DNA of 64,000 nt from Scalesia atractyloides (lineage: Eukaryota > Streptophyta > Magnoliopsida > Asterales > Asteraceae), in assembly GCA_947069175.1 (NCBI GenBank), contig CAMTDV010000013.1, positions 52,644,610 through 52,708,609 on the forward strand, written 5' to 3'. Position 1 is the stretch's first letter, and the number at the start of each line of letters is the position of its first letter. Positions 1-8,940 of the stretch are shown piece by piece. A model generated the notes under the pieces. It had not been told where the DNA came from, ran no database searches, and was given only the letters and a program-made list of their open reading frames with translations. A program made the translations under genes and the position numbers.

Positions 1-436
1 TGTACATGAAATGAAGGTAGGAGGGCTTGTGTGAAATATTGGAGGGCTGGTGTGTAACATTGGAGGGTTCGGCATCATCTTGGCTTATAATCTAAGGGGC
101 TGGATGTAACTTGGTTGTCTCAGCATATAAAAGGACTCTTTGACTGAGTTTTCATTGATTCACTCTCTTGATATTTACACTCTCTCTAATTAGATTGTTA
201 GGGTTTGTTGGTGAATCTGTTACAGTCTCTCGTCTGTATTCTGGAGAGATCTTCGTATTCTGGCATGATGATCATCAGTTGTTCGTTGTATTTTGTATTT
301 GTTTGAGATCTACAATTGTAAGATCTAGGGATTACAAGGGGTAATCTTTTTTGGGTTGGTTTAATAAGATTTTCCGTCAAGTTTTGCCACTATTTCTTTG
401 TTATCTTCATTATTATGTTTTGATCTAGTAGTTTTG
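1..436 (+). repeat. Probable LTR (Ty1/copia-like), start outside window
   Basis: No convincing ORF. The stretch has a TATA-like motif (CATATAAAAGG, about 124-134) followed by a CT-rich leader and then T-rich sequence, which is an LTR-like layout. It stops where copia RNase H coding similarity begins (about 437), so it looks like an LTR, solo or the end of an element, inserted into that coding region. The left end is outside the window, so the second LTR end and a target-site duplication cannot be tested. A leader of a host gene is the alternative. Confidence 0.35.
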
Positions 437-745
437 ACAGTGCTGCTGCCTGCGAGGTAATTTGGATAATAAATGTTTTTAGTGAGTTGCGTGTCGAAGT
501 TAAGTTGCCAGTACAGCTGCATTGTGATTATAGACTGCCACATTATCTATAGCTGCAAATCATGTATTTAATGACACAACTAAACATTTTGAGTTGGATT
601 TTTCACTAGAAAAGATTAATGCTAGAGGCGTTATTAACCTATTAGTGTTAGGTCAAGAAGTCAAATTGTTGATATTTTGACAAAGGGATTGTTAGTAAAT
701 CAACACATTGACCTTTGTGATTTGCTAAAAATGTTTGTTGTTTCG
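437..745 (+). pseudogene. Ty1/copia RNase H C-terminal fragment
   Basis: Frame-shifted translation gives the conserved end of copia RNase H: SAAACEVIWIINVFSEL, then VKLPVQLHCD, then SIAANHVFNDTTKHFELDF, then a broken match to the ADIFTKGL motif near 672-695. In intact elements this domain removes the RNA strand during reverse transcription. There are at least two frameshifts and several stops, so it is dead. Its position directly before a purine tract and an LTR start fits the 3' end of a plus-strand copia element. Confidence 0.75.
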
Positions 746-757
746 GTCCTTGAATTG

Positions 758-782
758 AGAGGGGGGGGGGGGGGTGGGGGGC
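758..782 (+). other. Poly-G polypurine tract of the copia remnant
   Basis: An almost pure G run (GAGAG followed by 14 G, T, 6 G) directly precedes a TGTTAAAA LTR start. It lies where the plus-strand primer (polypurine tract) is expected, just after the RNase H end. The long G run has probably slipped in length. Confidence 0.6.
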
Positions 783-1556
783 TGTTAAAAGTTATGGTTT
801 CATAGTTCTTACAATTCAATGGTCTTCTATTATTTGTTCTAATATGTTATAACATACTGCTTGAATGTGTGTTCTTTCATGCTTTGTTGGGGTGGGTTCA
901 CATCTGAGCTTTGACTCACGCATCATTAGTATGGTTCATGTCTGGGTCTTCACCTGACGCATCCATTGGCCTACTAGGCTTGTAGCTGATTAACATAAAG
1001 GTTTGGGGCTTGGGCTTGCACGTAGCTGTTTAAGATGTTGCTGCTGGGCTTAATGAAGCTGTCTAAGATGTTGTTGTTATTGTTGGGCTGAATGAAAGTA
1101 CTGCTGCTGGCCTTTTGAGGTTTAATGAGCTTGCAGCTGTAGCAGGTTAAGTTGACCCGTCTGGATATCCATCCGGATAATGGATCACTATATAACTTTT
1201 GTTTCGGGTTTCTTGGTTCATTATCTCGGATATTTTTTGTGTTTTCTCTCGAAAGTTCTCCATATTTGTGTAATCGCTATGCTAGATCTATGGAACCAGA
1301 TTCATGTCATGTTGAATCTAAGTGAAATATTAGATTAGAAGAGAAGATTATTGTGTTGATAATCACTGATTGTACAGTGTTGTGTGACATGTAAGTTTTG
1401 AGAGTTGTTTATTGTATTTCTCTTTCCATTATTGTGTTCTTGAGATTTAATCAATATTAGTTTGTTAAAGTTTAATAAAATCTGGCTGATCTTCCTTTTC
1501 TGAGACGGGTCAATGGTAAAAACATGTACATGTCTGGTCAAAATAGTTCGACAACA
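783..1556 (+). repeat. 3' LTR of the Ty1/copia remnant
   Basis: Starts with TGTTAAAA after the purine tract and most likely ends with CGACAACA near 1556, giving matching TGTT/AACA ends and a length of about 774 bp. A TATA-like CTATATAAC lies at 1188-1196. The right boundary is inferred only from the inverted terminal bases. The matching 5' LTR is not in the window. Confidence 0.5.
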
Positions 1557-3280
1557 CGCATATGTCCGTCTTTTTGTATTTTGTAGATAACTGATGAACT
1601 AAATACGATTACAAAAACAATATTATCAAAATGATAAGATAATTTCTAGTAAATAAGATGATTAAGGACAATGCTAAGTATTTCAATATGAGTTTTACTT
1701 ATTAGTTATGCAACTTTTGACTCGTTTCATTTTGATGGAGTTATTAACAAAATAAACTGAATTAGCCCATTTCTATGTAAGACGATTGTAACTATCATCT
1801 GTAACCTTTTATGCATATGTATGATATTTTATGCATATGTATGATAAAACCCGTACTGGTAATGAAAATTATCATTCTACATTAATCAATTTTTCAACTG
1901 ATTTACAGGCATGGACTTCATAGGGCAGTGGCGAACCAAAAAAATGCCAAGATTCATAGTTTTTTAAATGCATAACTCTTCAATGTTCAAGAACCACCAT
2001 CTGCCCAATAATTATTCATGTTTGGCATCAACTTTATTAAAAAGATGTATAAATATTCACTTTTCTTGAAGGGAGTGTAGTGCACTTTAAAACTTTAAAT
2101 CATTCATAAATTCAACCCAACTGGATTATTCTAGTGCCTATCTTGAGTAAATTACAAATTATTAATGCCCATGTGAGACTAAAACAATATAATTAAAGTG
2201 AATGTGAAAAATTACCTCCACACAAGAATACTAGTTATATCATATTGTGAACTACAAAATGCGGATACAGAGAAGATATATATGCTTGAACCCATTGGTA
2301 TATTATTATTGATTTGAATAAAACCTGAGCACAATTAGTTCTCCCCATAGTTATGAGAATACTAACATCTATCATCTTCATTAGCATTTTATTTACCCCT
2401 TTTCTTTGTCATAACTTGTAGAAGTTGTTGATGGGAAAAAAAAGATTGCTTAAATGAAGAGAAAAGGCCAACAATTAAGACATAATGAAAAAGTGGTACA
2501 TCTAACATGGGACATTTTCATTACCTCCTTATTTTGTCATAATAATGGGAAAATTTGAAATGAAAATGTTTTTTTTTTTTTCATCTGTACGCCCATAGAC
2601 GTAGGTAATTATCAAACTAATAATGAGACACTTAATTCTTGAATTACTACAATTAAAACTTTAAACAGATTGTGTATGGACATGGGGTTTCTAATGCAAA
2701 GTTCATCTACCCCTTAATGTTGTTATAAAGCAAGGAAACTATAAAATGAATCTTTTTCTTGACCTGACCCGCTCTATTGTCATGTAGTAATCTTTTGAAA
2801 GTCCATAATCATTAATTCTTTTTTTAAACATTTCCTATAGCCTTTACCCTTCTCTTAGATCAGGTTCATCTCACCTTACTAGATCATTAAAAGTGATGAA
2901 CATTCAATGGACCAGTTTTTTGAACCGATCGTTTCTTGATCATCGACAACAGTTCTATGTCCCTGTTTCTTGCTTGTTTCGTTACATTTTGTGCATTGAT
3001 TTTCATCTGTGTGTACAAATGGATTAATGTGCAAAGGATGACTAGGCAGTTTAATGATGCAAAACATTGGTACCCATACGTCAAATATTTATTCGTCACT
3101 ACTCTTTTAGCAAACCCAAGAATCTATAGACGATTTCTTTAACCGATATTGTTCTCCAAACTTCTACTATTGTCCATTGGCCCCAATATAATGATTATTG
3201 AAAGCCAGCACAAACAAGAATAATTAATTGTTAACAAATCCATGATGCATGGGATGAGATAGTAGGCAATTTATAACCAT
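1557..3280. other. Intergenic, AT-rich, upstream of the lectin gene
   Basis: No supported gene. There are homopolymer runs (for example T-rich at 2569-2581). A short ORF near 2957-3142 encodes a hydrophobic stretch followed by a basic tail, but has no family signature, and I do not call it. This segment presumably carries the upstream regulatory sequence of the gene that begins at 3339. Confidence 0.5.
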
Positions 3281-3295
3281 ATCCATCCCTACCAC

Positions 3296-3308
3296 TATTT
3301 AATATATA
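3296..3308 (+). promoter_or_regulatory. TATA-like motif before the lectin gene
   Basis: The sequence TTTAATATATAC lies 31-43 bases before the first ATG of the lectin gene. If it is the TATA box, the 5' UTR would be only a few bases long. A further upstream start with this AT run inside the leader is equally possible. Confidence 0.35.
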
Positions 3309-3338
3309 CTTCTCCTTTGAGTGTACCATACCACCGCT

Positions 3339-3959
3339 ATGGTTTTCCCAAGCTTTTTCATGGTGCAAGGCGAGAAAGATTTATATTTGTGTATAGATGA
3401 CACAGAAAAAGGTCTCATGAAATTCAGGGAATGTTATATTTTCAGTCCACGTGTAAAGTTTGCAGTGGAACAATCAAAAACGGGTGATGCATCACTCGTA
3501 CACATAAGATCTTGCTTCAACAACAAGTACTGGGTGGCACATGAAGATGTTCACAATGGGGAAGTTAGGGTTTATGCGTCCGCCAACAAACCACAGGAAG
3601 ACACAACGGATGCTGCATGCACTTTGTTCCGTGTGTTTATTGACTCTTTAACCTCGGATGAGGGGACGTTCTTCAGCATCAGCTGGTCTATGCAAGCGGT
3701 GGACCATTCTGGCTCCTTCAGACTGCGGGATGCTCCTATCACTGTCCAATACATTTTCCGTGTAGTTGACTGGGAAAGGCTTGTGATACTTCCATCTCAA
3801 GTCACATTCAGATCTGAACATCTAGGTGGCAACTACCTTTGCTCCCGTGTCGTTGATGGGTTGAATCATAATAGCTTCGAGTCTGCATTGGACCTCGGAG
3901 ATCCAAGAGTAGGCTATGAACTCATCCCCACTCGTGATGGGAACTATCGTATAATTTGA
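3339..3959 (+). pseudogene. Amaranthin-like lectin with aerolysin-like domain, N-terminal part (disrupted)
   Basis: N-terminal 206 residues of an agglutinin-domain protein. Start is ATG 3339 (purine at -3 is absent, G at +4 present), giving MVFPSFF. Family marks: VHIRSCFNNKYWVAHE and CTLFRVFI close the first agglutinin module; the linker VVDWERLVILPSQVTF opens the second, which continues to LGDPRVGYELIPTRDGNYR. The frame then runs into the first bases of a retrotransposon LTR (3955) and meets TGA at 3957-3959. Members of this family bind glycans, often as two beta-trefoil-like modules, and some carry a C-terminal pore-forming-type domain. The remainder of this gene is at 15017-15857. No intron is needed. 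No other stop or frameshift is seen. A truncated lectin-only protein could be produced if this half is still transcribed. Confidence 0.85.
3950..3954. repeat. Target-site duplication TATAA, left copy (element 1)
   Basis: TATAA directly before the 5' LTR matches TATAA at 15017-15021 directly after the 3' LTR. The 5-bp length is normal for Ty3/gypsy integrase. Confidence 0.9.
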
Positions 3960-6545
3960 TATCCCAGTTTTTCAGGTACTTTAAACGTGCTACCTTATTG
4001 TTACTCATCCCTACGCTAATTTAATTCGGAGATTTAAATTACACGCTCGCAATAACTACGCTAACTTTAGTATTAGGGAATACACGATGTTTGGGAGTTT
4101 TAACGGGTTGTATCTGAATTACGTGCTACGTGTTATTAGACGTTTGTGAATAATTGTCGAGTCGTATTGTGTGTAGTTATTTATCAGATTATAATGATCG
4201 GTTAGTAAATTCTATTTATAAGCCGAACCGAACCAAGCCTGTGAAACGTTTCGACTTCGCGACCAAGCAAACCCAACCCGCCACCCACACCCCCTTGCTG
4301 CCCACACTCCTTGCGGCCCAAGGAATAACCCAAACCGCCCCCTTATGCAACCCCCCTCCCTATGATACGTATACATGCATGTGTGGGAAATATTCAAAAC
4401 CCTAATCCCTAGTTAAAGTCGACGGCAGTGGAGAACACCCCCCCCCCAATCGCGATCTCTCTCTCTTTCTCGCTACCCTCTTTCTCTCTCGCTACTCCCT
4501 CTCTAGTGTAACACTCATCTTCGCAAGGTTAGTCTCATTTTATGGTTGTTTCGTATTGAAATCAGTGTATACATGGATGTGTTTATAGTGTTTCATTGTG
4601 ATCTTGTTCATGTTAATGTTTAACTTGATTAGTAGAATGATATGTACGTACACATGAGTTTTGGCTGCTTTCGTGATGACGTTTAGGGTGTTATTCACCT
4701 AGGGTTTGTGTGAATCTTGAGGTGCTAGATAATATTTGATAAGTTAACCTCCTGTTAATCGATACGACTAAGCGTCATGGCCGTTTAAACATGTTCTAAT
4801 ACAATAAAGTCGAAAACAGAAAGCTGATTGACATTTACAGCCAAGTTCAGTTGGCTGTAACCTGATCATTATTTATCGAAAAGTGGATTTTCTGAAGCCT
4901 AAAACGTGTATTTTTAAAAAAATGCTTCAAATGGTGCCGGATTCATATTTTTCTGAGGTGTTTGCTATTTTTGAATGACCATTTAGGGCAGCAGCTGAAG
5001 CTGCGGAAATTCTGCAGAATTTGCAGGTTGTTTATCGAGTCGGATCTCATAGTCTATATGGGGTTAGGTCAGGAAATCTGTAGAGTAACTGGAGACGGGA
5101 GTTTTCGAAAATCTCCCACTGGAATTTCGTTAATCAGATGAACGATGATTTTTAAATGATTTTTCTCGTGGACTGCAGTCAGAAAGCGACGAATCTGACT
5201 ACAGCCTAGTATATAAATTTTAAAAATAATTGGTAATGATTTAGCATTTGAAAATTTTACACTAAATTTTACAGGCTAATTGGCACCGTCTGTAAAAAGA
5301 TTGGAATTTGTGGAGCATGGTAACTATTTTATAAAAATTCTCGAATACAGCCCAGTTATGAGTGTACAAGCTGAACATGATAACTTGCGTTTGTGTGTAT
5401 CTAAGTGTTGTATGAGTTATCCTGTGTTTATGACAAGTTGATTTGGTCGTTATTTTGTATGGTGATACTTCGCATGCATGATTATGGTTTCGAATTGGTT
5501 ATTACGTGTGTCGTACTGTGCGTTGGTTATGCGTAGGGTTTTGTGTCAGTGTGTTCACACACTAACTTTGAATCGGTTGACATGTTAGGACGCGATTAGC
5601 GGTTCCATCCTTTGCTTCTTTTGCGTTTATCTAACCGAGCAATTTAAGGTGAGTTCACGGCCCCTATTTTATCTGGTTTTGAATAACAGGGGAGAAACAT
5701 GTATACGCTCTACAACTCAATCTTTTACGTTATGCGAAATTAACACCGTTAACTATTCGGTAACTAAGTTAATGTTAATGTATGTTATGGTCACTAAGTA
5801 GCTTTATCACGGAAGTCCTCAACCAACTCTCAGATTGTTTGTATTGGGTTAGATAGCCGGGAAATTATAGTAGTACTACTGGGCCCGACAAGCCCCATCT
5901 GAGCTAGTCGCGCTAGCGAGAATGGTCAACGGGTGATTAATTTGGCCTAACTTTCGCCAAGGTCAGTGATAGACCTGGCAACACAGAGGCAACAACAGTC
6001 AGCTTCGATCGCGAACTCTTACGTGACGTAACTTTAGGCTCGCTACCTACATGTTAACATTGAACTTATTTACGAACCAACCTTATTATTCCAGGTTAGG
6101 AATAATGGAACTATGTCGTTATCCGGGTTAGAGATAACGGGGGAAAACAATCTTTTAAACCGAACTTGTGAACTTATAAAAACTTGTGAACTCACTCTTC
6201 TTTAATGTTGACACTTGTTTCTTTGCATGTTTCTCAGGACGCTAGGAGCACTAGGTGCACCCACTTTGCATTAAATCAAGACATGTCATCGAGTCTTTAT
6301 TAACGATTATTTTTTGGGATTTTGGTTTTGGCGTTTATGTTGGCGCCCGTTACTTTATTCTAATGCTTCCGCTAAACTTTGAAACTTTGGAACTTTGAAA
6401 ATGACTATGCATGTTTACAATAAATGTTTTTGGAAAACGTTAAAATAAATCATATAGAGTCGTTCGACGTTGCTAGTGTCTGAGATTCTGGTTTGATCAC
6501 ACGCCTTGCGGTAATACTCCGCAAGTGGAAATGGAGGGTGTGACT
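3955..6545 (+). repeat. 5' LTR of element 1
   Basis: Pairs with 12423-15016 almost throughout. The terminal TG has mutated (TTTGATATCC against TGTGACATCC in the 3' copy), and the last base is T instead of A. It holds a TATA-like TCTATTTATA at 4211-4220, a C-run at about 4437-4448 and a CT-rich microsatellite at about 4455-4504, followed by a long AT-rich region. Short proline-rich reading frames here are not genes. Confidence 0.92.
4211..4220 (+). promoter_or_regulatory. Putative LTR TATA box (element 1, 5' LTR)
   Basis: TCTATTTATA followed by AGCC. The same motif is at 12679-12688 in the 3' LTR. It lies about 255 bp from the LTR start and before the CT-rich leader, a sensible place for the U3/R boundary. 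No transcript evidence is available. Confidence 0.45.
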
Positions 6546-6548
6546 AAT

Positions 6549-6560
6549 TGGTATCAGAGC
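6549..6560 (+). other. Primer binding site, initiator-Met tRNA type
   Basis: TGGTATCAGAGC starts three bases after the 5' LTR. It is complementary to the 3' end of plant initiator methionine tRNA, the usual minus-strand primer of these elements. Confidence 0.92.
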
Positions 6561-6687
6561 CTCTAGCTATAGAGAACCAGGTTTGCATTTAAAGTAGACC
6601 TAAACTATAGCTGTTACATGACACTAGACTTAGTTGGCACTGAACTGTGATATCTTGTTATGTGTTATACTACAATTGTTCTATGTG

Positions 6688-6720
<33 letters not shown>
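6688..6720. repeat. (AT)n microsatellite in element 1 leader
   Basis: Simple AT dinucleotide repeat interrupted once by AC, between the PBS and the first ORF. Confidence 0.9.
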
Positions 6721-6767
6721 ATTATGATATACGCAGCTCGTAACTAACTACACCAACCCGACAGGCT

Positions 6768-7411
6768 ATGTCATCATCATCATCAGACAGATCTCGATAA
6801 TCAAGGGCGCCGGGGAAGGCACCCATGGTCGAACCCTCACCACCTCGTGGCGTGGAGACACGCTCAGCTGCCAGAAAAAGACTCGCTCTAGGAGGGGAGT
6901 CGTCCTCCCGTCCAACCACCGTTGTACCAGTCAAACCGGTCAACTCTTCAGGAGTGGGGACGATCTACTTAGAGTTGTACTAAGGAAACAACAGGAACAG
7001 CTGGAAAGAATGCAAAAGACTATCGAAGCACAGGGATGGCTGATACGTCAGCTGACTGGTAAAACTGAAGAGCTCGAGGAAGAGCAAGATGAGAATAAGA
7101 GAGTTCGAAGCATTTTAGCTAAGGACCTTCGTGCTGAGCAGCTGAGGGCTGCCTGGCTCGAAGACAGAGGTCTTGAGTCCAGTTGGAGGATTCACGAACT
7201 GGAGCAGAACCAAACACCACCTATCCTAGTACCCGCACCAGTACCGGCCCCTCCAGCGCCGGTAGAAGACGAAGTGGAGAATCCAGAGGAAGACCCGGAG
7301 GAGGATCCGGAGGAAGAAGAACCAGAACAGGACCCGACTGTTGAAGCTGAAAACGCTGAAGAGGAAGACGACAGTGATAGCGACTTGGGGGATGGAGACA
7401 TAGATGACTAA
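6768..7411 (+). pseudogene. Upstream ORF ("ORF0") of element 1, acidic coiled-coil protein
   Basis: A reading frame before gag. It begins at ATG 6768 with a serine run (MSSSSSDRSR) and then a stop. It continues with a basic/serine-rich segment (RSAARKRLALGGESSSRP), stops again near 6975, and reads on in another frame. That part (7010-7411) is a charged, probably coiled-coil region (KQQEQLERMQKTIEAQGW; TEELEEEQDENKRVRSIL), then a proline hinge and a very acidic tail (EDPEEDPEEEEPEQDP, then DDSDSDLGDGDIDD). No catalytic motif is visible and I do not recognise a named domain. An equivalent ORF lies before gag in element 3 but not in element 4. It could be a gag extension or a nuclear or chaperone-like accessory protein. 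Function unknown. Confidence 0.6.
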
Positions 7412-7670
7412 CTCGTCTCGCCAATCTCCTTTTTGTTTCCTTTAGTTTGTTTGTTTCCACTTATGTTTGAACTTGGAAATTTTATAATTAAACTGATATG
7501 TTTGGTTGGTATTTTGTGAGACATTACAATTTATTTAATTGAATGTTCCTTTTGATTGTTTAATTTGTTGGGTTGACATAAATTGTGTGATCATTGAAGT
7601 GTGGAATATGATAACTATATTGGATATATACTTATCGGTGTGTGTTTGTGTTGTCTTGCAAAGATCTGAA

Positions 7671-8940
7671 ATGGCAACCGGTCATCCTAGAAATCTCAAC
7701 ATGTCAGCTGAAGAATTGGCCACTTTAATCCAACAACACGTGAATACTGCTCTGGCAGGTGTTCCTAACCCACCAGTAGGTAACCATTATTAAATTTTCA
7801 TGGGAAAATCTAATAGTTTGGCTAGTAGACTTTCGTGCTGACTACCTATCCTCTATCATCAGGAGGGGGTCTTAACCCCTACAAGATGTTCATGGATGCG
7901 AAACCGAGCAAGTTCATGGGAGCTGAAGGACCCATAGGACTGGTCCGTTGGGTCAAAAAGTCTGAATCGGTTTTCGCAATGTGCAATTGCCTCGAAGCTA
8001 ATAAGGTCAAGTATGCTGCCTCGACGTTGGAAGATGGGGCATTAACCTGGTGGAACACACAAGTCCAAACGCGTGGGCTTGCTGCGGCGAACGCAATGGC
8101 CTAGACCTAGTTCAAAGCTCTAATCAAGGAGGAATACTGTCCGCGGGACAGAGTTCAGCAATTGGAACAAGCATCATGGAACCACAAGATGGTCGGGTCA
8201 GAAATTGAAGCGTACACGGCAAGACATGATCTGGTATTCCTTTGTCCCGATTTGGCTAACACCGTCGCTAAACGACTTGAGTTTTACCTTGGGGGTCTGG
8301 TCCCTGAGATCCAGGGCATGGTAATGTCCAGCAAACCTACGACGGAGCAACAAGCGATTAGGCTGGCACATAAACTCACCAATAAGGCGGTGGAGCAAAG
8401 GAAGTTGCCACCTAGGGGTGCAACTGAAATTGTCCCTGACAATAAAAGGAAATTTGAAGGCTCACCTGCTCGGCAGTATTCATCAGCCCAGCCACAACAA
8501 GGAAACCAAAATCGGTCCAACAATTTCAACAACAATCGGGGTCACAACAATCAGTCTGCCAACAACACCCAGAACTCGAGCGGCTATGCAGGACGGAAGC
8601 CGCAATGTAATCACGGCCCTTGCGCCGGAAATCGTTGCCAACGATGTGGCAAAGCAGGACACGCGACAAAGGATTGTCACGGGGAGATTATGTCACGATA
8701 GAATCAGAACCAACCCTAGGGTCAGCAGCAGGGTAATAACCGAGGATGCTACCAGTTCGGTAGCACTGCCCATTTCAAGCGAGACTACCCGCAACTTCGC
8801 AACAACAACAATGGTGGGAATAATAATAACAACAACAACAATAACAACAATGGCAGCAATGGAAATGGTGGCACAGGAGGTGCCAAGGGACGTGCATTCA
8901 CCCTAGGCCGTGGGGAGGCCAAAAACGACTCGAATGTGGT
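7671..8940 (+). pseudogene. gag: gag of element 1 (with candidate intron 7780-7862)
   Basis: Capsid/nucleocapsid precursor. The start ATG 7671 (MATGHPRNLNMSAEE) follows a pyrimidine-rich tract ending CAAAG. An N-terminal exon ends at 7779. After a GT-AG intron the capsid region resumes (KMFMDAKPSKFMGAEG, then ALTWWNTQ). Stops occur at 8102-8104 and 8108-8110; the second replaces a conserved Trp codon. The zinc knuckle CQRCGKAGHATKDC (8637-8678) binds genomic RNA. The C-terminal region is asparagine-rich from AAC/AAT repeats (about 8800-8860) and leads to the protease in another frame, so frameshifts are present. It would make virus-like particles in the cytoplasm if intact; this copy is broken. 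Confidence 0.85.
7780..7862 (+). other. Candidate spliceosomal intron in gag (element 1)
   Basis: The 83 bp from donor AG|GTAACC to acceptor CATCAG|GA interrupt gag with an in-frame stop and a frame change. Removing them gives a phase-1 join within a glycine codon and returns exactly to the downstream capsid frame. Element 3 has a comparable interval at the same gag position. Confidence 0.65.

Noticed and set aside
762..780. G-quadruplex regulatory element upstream of the lectin gene
   Set aside because: The G run sits exactly between copia RNase H and an LTR start, so a polypurine tract explains it better.
2936..3142. Small hydrophobic ORF upstream of the lectin gene
   Set aside because: A hydrophobic N-terminus alone is weak evidence; no family match, no clear start context and no second feature to support it.
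4154..4405. Open frame in the 5' LTR of element 1, repeated at 12622-12975
   Set aside because: It lies inside an LTR in both copies, is Pro/Thr-rich because of CCCAA and CT repeats, differs in length between copies, and has no domain.
7192..7460. Serine-rich and leucine/proline-rich frames antisense to the acidic ORF
   Set aside because: They are shadows of GAG/GAC-rich codons in the sense ORF.
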